From the NCBI RefSeq assembly GCF_017357525.1, contig NZ_CP036172.1, positions 2,020,561 through 2,084,560 on the forward strand: a stretch of 64,000 nt of DNA. Reading direction: 5' to 3'. Positions 1-8,182 of this stretch are shown piece after piece. The position numbers and the translations under genes are program-made. The notes below the pieces were generated by a model. It searched no databases. It worked only from the letters and a program-made list of their open reading frames with translations, and was not told the DNA's origin. The first letter of the stretch is position 1, and each line of letters opens with the position of its first letter. Source of the stretch: Methanofollis aquaemaris. Lineage in GTDB: Archaea > Halobacteriota > Methanomicrobia > Methanomicrobiales > Methanofollaceae.

Positions 1-291
1 GACATCGTCGATGTCAGCCTCTCCACCGACCAGGCCGTAGCGCTCAAGGCGGTTGAGGAGCTGCTGCTTCTTGGCTTCCGACTGTGTGGTGTCGGTGCCC
101 GCAGATTCGAGGGCGAGGATTTCACGGGTGGCCTTACGGTACTTGCGCAGGGCGCTCTGGGCCTTCCAGAGTTCCTTCTTGTTCCTCAGGCCGTACTCAA
201 TAACGAGTTTAACTTCCTCCTCGATGCGGCTCTTCTCGAACCGGCGCTTCGGGGTGGAGTAAGTTTTATGATTCTTGCCTGGATATCCCAT
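1..291 (-). CDS. rps4: 30S ribosomal protein uS4 (partial, 3' end outside window)
   Basis: The N-terminal 97 codons of archaeal uS4 are present; the gene reads leftward off the window edge. The product begins [20 protein letters not shown], which is the usual archaeal uS4 start, followed by basic residues and the segment [20 protein letters not shown]. uS4 is a primary 16S rRNA-binding protein of the small subunit. It lies 16 nt downstream of uS13 on the same strand, the conserved archaeal order uS13-uS4-uS11. The start at 291 is the only ATG that fits the family N-terminus. Confidence 0.95.
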   Translation of the reverse strand, partial: MGYPGKNHKTYSTPKRRFEKSRIEEEVKLVIEYGLRNKKELWKAQSALRKYRKATREILALESAGTDTTQSEAKKQQLLNRLERYGLVGGEADIDDV

Positions 292-307
292 ATTTCTGTC
301 TCCTCAA

Positions 308-760
308 TCAGGCCTTCTTTCTGCTCACACCCACGGTCGTGCCGGTCCTGCCGGTGGACTTGGTGCGCTGGCCGCGAACCTTCTGGCCGGTCTCGTGGCG
401 GATCCCGCGGTAGCTGCGGATCTTGCGCATGGTGTTGATGTCCTCTTCGAGGGTGAGCCCGACCTCGCTGGCCATGAGGTGTCTGGGCTTGCCTGAAAGG
501 ATATCAATGGGACGGTTCAGCATCCAGGTAGGAACGCTTGACGTGTAGTTGTCAACAGCGGTACGGATCCGGTCGATCTCGTCATCAGCCATCTTCCCGA
601 GGATCGCGCGTGGGTTGATCTCGGCCTGCTGCGTGATGATCTTTGCAGCATGCCGCCCGATCCCTTTGATCCCGGTCAGGGCGATGAGCGCCATTTTCGT
701 GCCGTCCAGGTCGGTGTCTCTGACCCGGACGAAGTACTTGATTTCTTCTTCTTGATCCAT
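308..760 (-). CDS. rps13: 30S ribosomal protein uS13
   Basis: The 150-residue product is archaeal uS13, a head protein of the small subunit that contacts the P-site tRNA and the large-subunit bridge. It has the family's helix-two-turn-helix segment ([20 protein letters not shown], about residues 26-45) and the basic C-terminal tail with [24 protein letters not shown] that lies near tRNA. The length is normal for archaea. It follows tRNA-Ser by 28 nt and precedes uS4, so the three are probably co-transcribed. Confidence 0.96.
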   Translation of the reverse strand: MDQEEEIKYFVRVRDTDLDGTKMALIALTGIKGIGRHAAKIITQQAEINPRAILGKMADDEIDRIRTAVDNYTSSVPTWMLNRPIDILSGKPRHLMASEVGLTLEEDINTMRKIRSYRGIRHETGQKVRGQRTKSTGRTGTTVGVSRKKA

Positions 761-788
761 CTGATCGCCTCGTCAGATCTGGTCAAAG

Positions 789-873
789 CGCTGAGGGAGG
801 GATTTGAACCCTCGAGTCCCAGGGGGACACAGGTTTAGCAAACCTGCGCCATACCAGGCTTGGCTACCTCAAC
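789..873 (-). tRNA. tRNA-Ser (GCT anticodon)
   Basis: Read on the minus strand, the 5' acceptor strand GTTGAGG pairs with CCTCAGC at the 3' end (one G-T wobble), and the discriminator base is G. The anticodon arm is CAGGT-TTGCTAA-ACCTG, giving anticodon GCT (codons AGC/AGU). The T arm contains GGTTCAAATCC. A long variable arm, typical of class II tRNA-Ser, lies between the anticodon and T arms. No CCA is encoded and no intron is seen. A tRNA-Ser just upstream of uS13 is a familiar archaeal arrangement. Confidence 0.95.
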
Positions 874-953
874 ATTTGAATTGCGCATCTGTGGACACTC
901 GCAACGCACTTGCGCTGCTCCATGAATGATGTTCAGTAGTATTCGTTCGAATT

Positions 954-962
954 CTTAATAAT
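954..962 (-). promoter_or_regulatory. Candidate TATA box for tRNA-Ser/uS13/uS4
   Basis: On the minus strand the sequence reads ATTATTAAG in an AT-rich patch between deoxyhypusine synthase and the tRNA. A start of transcription about 25 nt downstream would fall near 930, leaving a leader of some 55 nt before the tRNA 5' end. This is inference from base composition and spacing only. Confidence 0.4.
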
Positions 963-970
963 GGTTGTGG

Positions 971-1945
971 TTAGGTCCGACCGGGGCGAGCCCGTTCGAG
1001 CCCGCTCCCGAGAAGGGCTGAAGTGACGATCGGGAGAGCGATGGTGGCGTCGCAGAAACATTGAACACTTCTGGTCTCCGGCGATTCTTTCCCCCATGAG
1101 ATCGCCTCCTCGAAGGTACACCCTGACAGTCCGCCCCAGTGGGGGGCGTCGGAGGTATACTGGACTGCGTAGGCATGGCCGCCAAGTTCGTGCCCGTGCA
1201 TCGAGGCGATCACCTGGGTCTGCTGGATGAAGTTTTTCGGGACGCCACCGCCAACATAGACGACCCCGGTCTTTTGAGCGCCTTCGACGATCCCGGTCAG
1301 TTCGTCGGCATCGGCGATCTGGTCGATCGCAACTTCCGCGCCCCGCCGGCGCGCGACGGTGAGGGCGATGCCGAGCGATGAGTCGCAGAGGGCCGGGACA
1401 AAGATCGGGATCCCGGCCTGTACGGCGGCTGCGGTGAACGACCGACCGTTCGGTGCGAGATCGGTGATATGTCCGACGAGCCGGCGGATGAAGTCTGCTG
1501 AGGAGGCGTGGTACGGGGCGAGGCTCTCGGCGAAGGAGGCAACCCGGTAGTCTACACTTCTGAATTCATTCTCGTACGCAAAGACATCGTAGATCCGGTC
1601 GATACCCTGTTCATACAGTGCTGCGTCATCGACACAATGGTGGCCCAGGTAGTGATTGATGCTGAGGTGTTCGGCGATATCGTGAAAGATATTCGCGCCG
1701 GTTGAGACAATGGCGTCGACGTATCGATGAGCGATCAGTTCGATGAGGCACTCTTGCATCCCGGCGGGGACCATGGCCCCTGAAAGCCCGAGGATGATGG
1801 TGCAGTCGGGATCCTGGATCATCTCTGACCAGACCCTGACTGATTCTCCCAGTTTTCTGCCCTGGAACCCGGTCATGCTCATGGCGTGTACGAGTGATGG
1901 AACGTCGCTGTTTGGGCGGACCGGTCGGCGTGGGTTGAGTTCCAT
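971..1945 (-). CDS. dys: Deoxyhypusine synthase
   Basis: The 324-residue product transfers the aminobutyl group of spermidine to a lysine of translation factor aIF5A, the first step of hypusine formation. The NAD-binding core is visible (LGLSGAMVPAGMQ, residues 53-64; STGANIFHD, 81-89), as is the glycine-rich VVYVGGGVPKNFI segment. The catalytic lysine motif EEAISWGKE has its Lys at residue 286. I chose ATG 1945 because AGGAGA lies just upstream and the longer frame adds a non-homologous N-terminus. It is read toward the ribosomal genes but has its own upstream region. Confidence 0.95.
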   Translation of the reverse strand: MELNPRRPVRPNSDVPSLVHAMSMTGFQGRKLGESVRVWSEMIQDPDCTIILGLSGAMVPAGMQECLIELIAHRYVDAIVSTGANIFHDIAEHLSINHYLGHHCVDDAALYEQGIDRIYDVFAYENEFRSVDYRVASFAESLAPYHASSADFIRRLVGHITDLAPNGRSFTAAAVQAGIPIFVPALCDSSLGIALTVARRRGAEVAIDQIADADELTGIVEGAQKTGVVYVGGGVPKNFIQQTQVIASMHGHELGGHAYAVQYTSDAPHWGGLSGCTFEEAISWGKESPETRSVQCFCDATIALPIVTSALLGSGLERARPGRT

Positions 1946-2074
1946 GGCTCTTCTCCTGGAATATACTCGTATGAAGATAAGAAGAACGCATTGATCTGTT
2001 CCTGGGAAGGGGGACATCCGGAGAGTACCTTATAGGAGTTCTGTAGAGGTTTTCTCTCTGACTGCTGTGGGATC

Positions 2075-2398
2075 GGCTTTGTAGATTGGGCATGAACTCC
2101 GTGCTCAAGCATACGTGATTGAACATTGCTCTGAGCAGCGTTTCAGAGTGTGGTTGGATCCCTCTCCTTGCGACAGGGCATCCGGGAGGATGCTGTTCAA
2201 TCGCCACCCCCCGGCGCGAGCCGGCGGGTTCAGATCGGTCTGGTGGGGCGGCCGGTCTGATCGATGTGCCTTCCCACGCCATACGCGCCGGGGGCGCTGT
2301 TCACAGGGATTGCGATTGGGCCGGGAAGGCAGAGGAGAGATCGTGGAGAAGGTTTTGTCGTCTCCGGTGCTCTCTTGCGCGAGAGAGTACAGAGTATT
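2075..2398 (+). repeat. Dispersed inverted-repeat element, copy A
   Basis: The left end GGCTTTGTAGATTGGG is followed by CATGAACTCC and CTCAAGCATACG, modules shared with copies B, D, E and F. Inside are further shared stretches (GTTCAATCGCC; CTGATCGATGTGCCTTCCC). The right end is degenerate (GTACAGAG near 2390). There is no credible gene between 1946 and 2487. This copy and AT-rich promoter-like sequence upstream of deoxyhypusine synthase are all I see in this 540-bp gap. Confidence 0.6.
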
Positions 2399-2461
2399 TT
2401 TCCATGGCCGGAGTTCTCTCTCGTCCAGATACATTCTACTGACCTGTCACCAGGACACTGT

Positions 2462-2467
2462 AAAAAA
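2462..2467 (-). terminator. Oligo-T terminator of the CBS operon
   Basis: On the minus strand CCCTTTTTTACAG lies about 20 nt after the stop codon of the last CBS gene. Archaeal RNA polymerase commonly terminates at such U-tracts. No strong hairpin precedes it. Confidence 0.4.
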
Positions 2468-2487
2468 GGGTAAGATTATTTTTTTTC

Positions 2488-3276
2488 TCAGAGGGCCCGG
2501 ACCAGCGACGAACGGGTGACGAGTCCGGCGACGCGGTTGTTACCGTCAGAGACCGCCACCGAACTGATCTTCTTCTTGAGCATCAGGTCGATGATCTCAG
2601 AGAGCGAGAGATCGGGGTTGATCGAGATGAGGGGGGCGGACATGATGTCGCGGACCAGGAGATTCCTGATCCGGTGGTCCTGATACTTCCCCTCGACGAG
2701 CTGGCGAAAGGCCTGCATCGACTTCGCCACATCGGTCTCGGTGACGATCCCGATGGGGCTGCCGTTCTCGTCGGTGACGATGAACCTGGAAAGCCCCTCG
2801 TCTACCATCCGGCGGCGGAGATGGACGACTCGTTCCTCGGCGTTGATGGAGAAGGCCGGCTCGGTCACCTCCTTGAGTGTTGCTGAGGGCTGGAGAACCC
2901 GCAGGAGATCGCTGTAACTCACCTGACCGATGAGCCTGTGGTCGGTATCAAAGACCACCACGATCTTTGCGTGCTGCAGGAGGGCGGGAAGGACTTCGAT
3001 GCCCTGGTCCGGGTAGGCAGCGGTGTAATCGGTTGAAACGGTGTTTGCGACGTGGATCTTGGTGGGTGAAATGTCGGAATTCCGTTTTTTCCCGAGTTTG
3101 TCGGCGATTGCCTCCCGTGAGATGATGCCGGCCACCGACCCGTTGTCGGTGACAATGAGGGGATCGACATCTTCGTTCAGCATCTTGTCGAGGGCATCGG
3201 TGATAGGCGCGGACTTGGCGATGGTAACTGGTTTTGTCATCACGTCTTTGATGTAGATGTACATGTCTTCGCTCAT
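2488..3276 (-). CDS. CBS-domain protein, four CBS motifs (fifth gene of the array)
   Basis: The 262-residue protein consists almost wholly of CBS motifs, as two Bateman modules. They begin near residues 10 (IKDVMTKPVTI), 75 (VANTVSTDYTA), 134 (LKEVTEPAFSI) and 207 (LVRDIMSAPLI). Each ends in a GIVT/GLVT-type strand followed by a D-helix. No enzyme or DNA-binding domain is attached. CBS pairs typically bind adenosine nucleotides or S-adenosylmethionine derivatives; the ligand here cannot be read from sequence. The ATG overlaps the stop of the preceding gene by 4 nt, implying translational coupling. Confidence 0.9.
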   Translation of the reverse strand: MSEDMYIYIKDVMTKPVTIAKSAPITDALDKMLNEDVDPLIVTDNGSVAGIISREAIADKLGKKRNSDISPTKIHVANTVSTDYTAAYPDQGIEVLPALLQHAKIVVVFDTDHRLIGQVSYSDLLRVLQPSATLKEVTEPAFSINAEERVVHLRRRMVDEGLSRFIVTDENGSPIGIVTETDVAKSMQAFRQLVEGKYQDHRIRNLLVRDIMSAPLISINPDLSLSEIIDLMLKKKISSVAVSDGNNRVAGLVTRSSLVRAL

Positions 3277-4121
3277 TTTGCCACTTCCTGTAAGATATTG
3301 TCCCGTTTCACGATACCGAGGATTTCGTTTCCTCGTGTAATGACCACGCTGTTGATGCGGTGGTCGACCATCATTCGCACCGCCTCGGCGGCGGTGGTCT
3401 CGGGGGGAGCGGTCAGGACCGGGTGGGTCATGAAGTCCTCCGCGATTGCCGAGACTTCAGTTACATATCTGAATGCTTTTCTTCCACCAGATGCTTCTTT
3501 CCTCAGCATTTTTATATCTTTTTCGGGTATGCCCCCGGACACGTTTGCGTATTCGAAGAATGCAAGATTGGTTTCGGTGATGATGCCGGCGAGTGTCCCA
3601 TTGTTGTTGATGACAACCATCTTTTCATCCCGCTCTGAGAGAAGGTCGATGATGTGATCGAGGGAATGATAACGGTTCACGATCACGGCTTCTTCCATCA
3701 ACCCGGTGACCCCCACTCCGAGATTCCCTGCCGCCTTTGATCTGAGGACATCTGCCTTGGTGATAATACCGAGGAGTTCTCCCTCTTTGATCACCGGCAG
3801 GCCGCTGACCATCCGGTCGATCATGATGGCAGCGATGTCCCTGATGCCGGTCTCCGGGCCGACGGTCATGGGCTCGGACGTCATCAGGATGGAGACCGGG
3901 ATGCGGTCGATCGGTCTTCTCCGCCAGACCGGTTCGGTCTGACGCAGGCGACGGGCAAGATCTTTTTTGGTGATGATCCCCACGACGTGGGCTCCTTCCA
4001 TGACCGGAAGACGAGAGATCTTGTGTTTGATCATCAGGTTCCTCGCATACGCCGCTGTGTCATCAGGCGCGACCACTCTGACCGGTGATGACATCACCTC
4101 CTCCGCCTTCATCATTCTCAC
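3273..4121 (-). CDS. CBS-domain protein, four CBS motifs (fourth gene of the array)
   Basis: The 282-residue protein has four CBS motifs: AEEVMSSPVRVV (about 6), ILMTSEPMTVGP (about 78), GLMEEAVIVNR (about 140) and AEDFMTHPVLTAP (about 225). Each is followed by a GI(I/V)T-D/K helix. A lysine-rich linker (about 195-220) separates the third and fourth motifs. No other domain is present. Its start overlaps the upstream CBS gene by 4 nt and its stop overlaps the downstream one by 4 nt. It is probably a ligand-sensing regulatory subunit acting on an unknown partner. Confidence 0.9.
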   Translation of the reverse strand: MRMMKAEEVMSSPVRVVAPDDTAAYARNLMIKHKISRLPVMEGAHVVGIITKKDLARRLRQTEPVWRRRPIDRIPVSILMTSEPMTVGPETGIRDIAAIMIDRMVSGLPVIKEGELLGIITKADVLRSKAAGNLGVGVTGLMEEAVIVNRYHSLDHIIDLLSERDEKMVVINNNGTLAGIITETNLAFFEYANVSGGIPEKDIKMLRKEASGGRKAFRYVTEVSAIAEDFMTHPVLTAPPETTAAEAVRMMVDHRINSVVITRGNEILGIVKRDNILQEVAK

Positions 4122-5059
4122 TCCTGGGAAAACGCTCTTACAAGATCAAATTCGGTGATCAGGCCGATCAGTTTCCCGTCTTCAATGACCGGGAGAGCAC
4201 CGACCTTTTTCTGCAGCATCTTCAGTGCCGCATCATTGATGTTCCTGTCAGGGACCGTGGTGTACAGATCGCCTGAGACAAGCGTGCGAACCGGCAGGGC
4301 CATCATTTCTCCCACGTCGCCGGTGGAAAGTCTGGTGAAGACCTCGCCGTTTCCGAGATATTTCATGATGTCTGATGCCGTGACAATCCCGAAAAGGACG
4401 TCGTCGGAGACGATGGGCAGACGCCTGAAGCCATGCGCGATCATCTCTCTGGTGACCGTGCCTATGGGCGTGTCGGGGCCGGTGACCCGCAGTCCGGTGC
4501 TCATAACCCCTTCGACCACGACGTCGGTCTCCTCGGTGGCGAGTGCCTTCATGACATCGCGCTCGGTGACGATCCCGACGACAACCTCTTCGTCGTTCAC
4601 GATCGGGAGACCTCCGATCTTCTGGGTGACGATCGTCTCGGTGACCTCGGCGAGCGAGGCCGAGTCGGGGATCGTCCTGACCCGTTGGGTCATGATCGAC
4701 CGCACGCTCTCGTTGATCGCGGCGATGAGGTTGCCGTTGTGTTTGACCCGCACAAGGTTGTAGTGATCCCCGCCGCCGAGGAGGTCGATGATATCGCGGG
4801 CGGTGACGATCCCGCGCAGCCGATGGGTTCCGGCGTCAGTGATCGGGAGCCTTCGGAAACCGCAATCGGTCATCATTTCGACTGCATCGATGATACGAGT
4901 CGTCGGGGGGGCTGAGATGACATCTCTGGTTGCGATACCCATCACTTCGCCCCTGGTCTCGACGACCCGGGACTTGAAGTCGACCGGTCCGCGGTCCAGT
5001 TTCCCGGGCATCTTCAGGAGTTTGTCGCCCTGATTCGTGTTCTGCCAGTTCTGGTACAT
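4118..5059 (-). CDS. CBS-domain protein, four CBS motifs (third gene of the array)
   Basis: The 313-residue product carries four CBS motifs. Motif starts visible are MGIATRDVISAPPTTRI (about 40), VRSIMTQRVRTIPDSAS (about 116), VEGVMSTGLRVTGPDTP (about 184) and VGEMMALPVRTLVSGDL (about 254). The repeated pattern GF/GG-RRLPI-V-GIVTxxD is well conserved, as in nucleotide- or SAM-binding Bateman modules. A polar N-terminal extension of about 35 residues precedes motif 1. The gene starts 4 nt after the stop of the second CBS gene and overlaps the fourth by 4 nt. Confidence 0.9.
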   Translation of the reverse strand: MYQNWQNTNQGDKLLKMPGKLDRGPVDFKSRVVETRGEVMGIATRDVISAPPTTRIIDAVEMMTDCGFRRLPITDAGTHRLRGIVTARDIIDLLGGGDHYNLVRVKHNGNLIAAINESVRSIMTQRVRTIPDSASLAEVTETIVTQKIGGLPIVNDEEVVVGIVTERDVMKALATEETDVVVEGVMSTGLRVTGPDTPIGTVTREMIAHGFRRLPIVSDDVLFGIVTASDIMKYLGNGEVFTRLSTGDVGEMMALPVRTLVSGDLYTTVPDRNINDAALKMLQKKVGALPVIEDGKLIGLITEFDLVRAFSQE

Positions 5060-5063
5060 AGCA

Positions 5064-5822
5064 TCATTCCTTCACATGGAGCCCTTTCAGTACGTCATGC
5101 CTGTCGATCATGCCGACAAGGGTTTCACCCTCCATGACCGGCATCTGTGATAGATCGTGCTCGACCATGCGCTCTGCTGCTGTTCTGATGTCTTCTTCAA
5201 GGTCGACGGTGACGGGTGGCGTCACCATCACGCTCTCGACCGGCACCTTCCCTCCCCGTTCGAGGCTTTTTCTCACTCTGCCGTTATTCAGGATGTCCCT
5301 CCTGGATATGATTCCGGTCAGGGTATTGTTCTTCATCACTGCGAACGCGGTGATGTCTCTGTCAAGCATCTGTGCATAGGCTCTGCTGACGGTGTCGGTG
5401 GTTTCACAGACCGGCGGTGACCGGCGCATGTAGTCCTTGATCTCCCCGTGGAGGTCCTCGCGTGTGCAGAGGATAGGGAAGATCTCCGAGAGCAGCACGC
5501 TGCCAAGCACGTTTCTGTTGTCATCTACGACGGTGGCTGTATCGGTCCCGTTCTCGCGGATCGCTTCCGCGACTCGTATCAGGGGCAGGTCGGACGGGAC
5601 CGTGGTCCCTTCGCGGACAAACCCCTCAATGAGAACGTCGGACTTTGTCTCAGTGATCTTCAGCACGTCGGTGATGTTGATATACCCGACATAACGCCCT
5701 CTGGCATTGGTGATCGGGATCTCGCGGAAGATATCGTCACGCAGCACCTGGCGTGCCCGGGTCATGGGATCGCCTGTGGTGAGGACCGGGGTCTTCACCA
5801 TCAGATCTTCAGCCACTTTCAT
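5064..5822 (-). CDS. CBS-domain protein, four CBS motifs (second gene of the array)
   Basis: The 252-residue product begins MKVAEDLMVKTPVL and contains four CBS units: 1-60, about 62-118, about 124-178 and about 196-250. The strongest are the first and last (VESVMVTPPVTVDLEED to GMIDRHDVLKGL). No catalytic residues or membrane segments are seen. Its ATG overlaps the stop of the first CBS gene by 4 nt. Like its neighbours it is probably a cytosolic sensor of an adenine-containing ligand. The partner protein is unknown. Confidence 0.9.
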   Translation of the reverse strand: MKVAEDLMVKTPVLTTGDPMTRARQVLRDDIFREIPITNARGRYVGYINITDVLKITETKSDVLIEGFVREGTTVPSDLPLIRVAEAIRENGTDTATVVDDNRNVLGSVLLSEIFPILCTREDLHGEIKDYMRRSPPVCETTDTVSRAYAQMLDRDITAFAVMKNNTLTGIISRRDILNNGRVRKSLERGGKVPVESVMVTPPVTVDLEEDIRTAAERMVEHDLSQMPVMEGETLVGMIDRHDVLKGLHVKE

Positions 5823-6382
5823 CTCAAGCGCTCCTCCTCCTGACAGTCTTCACACAGCAGCATTGAGTCCACCCGCATAAGGTTGTCGCTCATATGCCCG
5901 CACCGGTCGCAAACGCCCATGTCGAAACTCTCATCGCGGTTGATGACGATGAGATCGGACATCAGTTCGTTGAGCTCGTTTGCAACGGAAAGAAGATCCC
6001 TGACCGTGACGATGCCGGTCACGTTCCCGCCCTCGACCACGGGCAGTCTTCTCACCCGGTGTTTAATCATCATCTGTGCAGCTTCCCCAACCGTCTGTTC
6101 GGTCTCGATGGTGATCAGAGGAGTGCTCATAATCTCCCTGACATACACTGAACTTGGCTTGAGATCCTTTGCGACGACCTTGCAGTTGATGTCCTGCTCG
6201 GTGACGATTCCGGTGGGAATGTTCCCTGAAAGGACGATGCAACTCCCGACCTCATCACGGCACATGTGGGCTGCGGCTTTTGCGACCGTTGCCTCAGCCT
6301 CGATGGTGGTGGGGTTGACCCTCATTATTTCCTTCAGCGGAACTCTTGTTTCAAAGTACATCGTGTCTTGTGTATTTGACAT
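5819..6382 (-). CDS. CBS-domain protein with C-terminal zinc ribbon (first gene of the array)
   Basis: The 187-residue protein has two CBS motifs (LKEIMRVNPTTIEAEATV, about 16; VREIMSTPLITIETEQTV, about 81). They are followed by a C-terminal zinc-binding segment with CDRC (about 158-161) and CEDC (about 177-180). CBS-plus-zinc-ribbon proteins occur in many methanogens. As first gene of the five-gene run it lies next to the divergent promoter region shared with the arvABC operon. The zinc ribbon is the only non-CBS domain in the array and could be the contact to nucleic acid or to a protein partner (inference). Confidence 0.9.
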   Translation of the reverse strand: MSNTQDTMYFETRVPLKEIMRVNPTTIEAEATVAKAAAHMCRDEVGSCIVLSGNIPTGIVTEQDINCKVVAKDLKPSSVYVREIMSTPLITIETEQTVGEAAQMMIKHRVRRLPVVEGGNVTGIVTVRDLLSVANELNELMSDLIVINRDESFDMGVCDRCGHMSDNLMRVDSMLLCEDCQEEERLR

Positions 6383-6446
6383 GAGTTCACCCCGAGGGTC
6401 GCTGTTCTCTGGATTATTCCAGACAAAACACTACTATGAGATTCCC

Positions 6447-6457
6447 CTATAAAAGAA
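6447..6457 (-). promoter_or_regulatory. Candidate TATA box of the CBS operon
   Basis: The minus strand reads CTTTTATAGGG about 65 nt upstream of the first CBS start codon. A transcription start near 6425 would leave a leader of about 40 nt. Inferred from sequence and position. Confidence 0.5.
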
Positions 6458-6523
6458 TACTGGAGGACATTTTGGAAATCATGCTCGTATGTCCTCGAGT
6501 GATATTCTCGTCAATATAGGGGA

Positions 6524-6532
6524 TTATTTATA
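6524..6532 (+). promoter_or_regulatory. Candidate TATA box of the arvABC operon
   Basis: TTATTTATA preceded by purine-rich GGGGA (a plausible BRE) lies 58 nt before the GTPase start. The predicted start near 6557 leaves a short leader. The 207-bp gap 6383-6589 therefore appears to hold two back-to-back promoters. Confidence 0.5.
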
Positions 6533-6589
6533 CCGAGGAGAGCAATCTTTTAGTGAATAGCTGGTAATTCTCGGATAGGGGATGGAGTA

Positions 6590-7231
6590 ATGAATTTTCT
6601 GTTTCGGGCAAAACTGAAGGCATCTAAATTCTTCCGGGCATTCTTCGGGAAGAAACACTCAAGGATCGGGATTTATGGGCCCCCCAACGCAGGGAAGACC
6701 ACCCTTGCCAATAGGATCGTCAGGGATTGGACCGGTGACGCGGTCGGCCCGGTGAGTGAGGTACCCCACGAAACCAGGCGGGCCCGCCGTAAGGAGGATA
6801 TCACGATCACCGGTACGAACGGGAATTCGGTTGTCATCGATATCGTCGATACCCCCGGTGTGACGACCAAGATCGACTATCATGAGTTTCTGGAGTACGG
6901 TCTGGAGAAGGACGAGGCGGTCAGACGGGCCAGAGAAGCGACCGAGGGTGTCGCCGAGGCGATGCACTGGCTCCGCGGCGATCTTGACGGCGTTATCTAC
7001 ATGCTTGACTCCACGCAGGATCCCTTCATGCAGGTGAACATCATGATGATCGGGATCGTCGAGAGCAGGAAACTCCCGGTCGTGATCGTCGCCAACAAGA
7101 TCGATCTCCCCGACGCTGCGCCGCAGCGGATCAGGTCCGCCTTCCCCCAGCACCCGGTGGTGCAGATCTCAGGGATGGAGGGGAAGAATGTCGAATCGCT
7201 CTATGAAACGATGACTCAAATCTTCGGGTGA
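6590..7231 (+). CDS. arvA: Era/Obg-like small GTPase ArvA (OapA)
   Basis: The 213-residue product is a small GTPase with G1 GPPNAGKTT (residues 30-38), G3 DTPG (87-90) and G4 NKID (169-172). A basic, amphipathic N-terminus (FLFRAKLKASKFFRAFFGKK) precedes the G domain and could touch membrane. The gene order GTPase, DUF2073, zinc ribbon matches the archaeal oapABC cluster. In Haloferax the GTPase was renamed ArvA because it is needed for extracellular vesicle formation. Assignment to that family rests on domain type and synteny. The stop overlaps the GTG start of the next gene. Confidence 0.85.
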   Translation: MNFLFRAKLKASKFFRAFFGKKHSRIGIYGPPNAGKTTLANRIVRDWTGDAVGPVSEVPHETRRARRKEDITITGTNGNSVVIDIVDTPGVTTKIDYHEFLEYGLEKDEAVRRAREATEGVAEAMHWLRGDLDGVIYMLDSTQDPFMQVNIMMIGIVESRKLPVVIVANKIDLPDAAPQRIRSAFPQHPVVQISGMEGKNVESLYETMTQIFG

Positions 7232-7611
7232 TCCAGATGATCCAGGGAGTTCAGATTGATTTCGTCTCTGCGGATAGGATGGAGAGGCTGAGCATGATGG
7301 AGAAGATCAGGCTGATCCTCGACAATGTCAGGGCCGGCCGGATCGTCGTGCTCGAACGTGGGCTTGCTCCTGAAGAGCAGAGCAGGCTCATTGAAGTTAC
7401 GATGATGGAGATCAGTCCGGGAGGTTTTTCCGGGATTGAGATCGAGACCTATCCGACAAAGGATGGGGGTGAGGGGTTCGGAGGCTTTTTATCCCGGTTT
7501 GTAGGGAGGAAGCCTGACGAGTCCAGACTCACGGTGATTGGACCCGCAAACCAGCTCAAAACCTTGAAAAAGGACGAGGGTCTGATCAGTGCATGGGTCT
7601 CCTCACGGTGA
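7228..7611 (+). CDS. arvB: DUF2073 protein, ArvB/OapB family
   Basis: The 127-residue product contains the DUF2073 core: a helical VERLSMMEKIRLILDNVRAG-like region, then LERGLAPEEQSRLIEVTMMEI, and a C-terminal strand DESRLTVIGPANQLKTL. It has no catalytic motif. GTG at 7228 overlaps the upstream stop, while ATG at 7237 is an alternative start. It is the middle gene of the arvABC set and is probably an accessory to the GTPase; its biochemical role is not known to me. Confidence 0.8.
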   Translation: MIQMIQGVQIDFVSADRMERLSMMEKIRLILDNVRAGRIVVLERGLAPEEQSRLIEVTMMEISPGGFSGIEIETYPTKDGGEGFGGFLSRFVGRKPDESRLTVIGPANQLKTLKKDEGLISAWVSSR

Positions 7612-7617
7612 GGTGAA

Positions 7618-8010
7618 ATGCCACATAAGTGTACCAGGTGCGGACGGGAATTTGAAGACGGTTCGACCGAAATCCTGAAGGGCTGCCCGAGTTGTGGGGG
7701 CAAGAAGTTTCTCTACGTCAGGGATGAGCAACGGCACGATGACGTGCTTGAGGAGAAGTCGGTCGAAGAGATTGCTGAGGAAACCGGTGAAGAGACGCTT
7801 GAGGTCATGGAAGGGGTTTCCGGGCCGGTTGACTGCTATGAACGCGTCGAATCGATCCGTATCGTCGGCCCTGGGTCTTATGAATTGAATATTGAGAAAC
7901 TCGCGCAGAGCGAAGACATGGTGGTCGGCCTGGGGAATGAGGGGAAGTATATGGTTGATATCCTCTCTATGGGTCGTCAGCGCCGGAAACGACGTTTTTG
8001 GAAGGATTGA
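7618..8010 (+). CDS. arvC: Zinc-ribbon protein, ArvC/OapC family
   Basis: The 130-residue product starts with a zinc ribbon (CTRC at 5-8, CPSC at 23-26). After it come an acidic linker (EEKSVEEIAEETGEE) and a C-terminal strand-rich part (SIRIVGPGSYELNIEKLAQ). This layout is that of the OapC/ArvC family that accompanies ArvA. It begins 6 nt after the arvB stop, so the three genes form one operon. Function beyond association with the GTPase module is unknown. Confidence 0.8.
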   Translation: MPHKCTRCGREFEDGSTEILKGCPSCGGKKFLYVRDEQRHDDVLEEKSVEEIAEETGEETLEVMEGVSGPVDCYERVESIRIVGPGSYELNIEKLAQSEDMVVGLGNEGKYMVDILSMGRQRRKRRFWKD

Positions 8011-8182
8011 TCTCCCTTCCTGTTTTCTATATCTTTTTATATCTTCGGGTGTATAGGATCTGGTGCTATACCTGGACGGCATGGGCACGGCGTGTCCGGT
8101 GTCGTCCGAGCCCGGTTTTTTCAGTGAAATGTACCTTTTCTGGTAGTTCCAGTACAGATCCGGGTAAACGGAGGTGAACAAG

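Noticed and set aside
2115-2519. Short frames of 100-134 codons on both strands near 2100-2500
   Set aside because: They lie in repeat copy A and change between copies of the element, so they are not conserved coding sequence.
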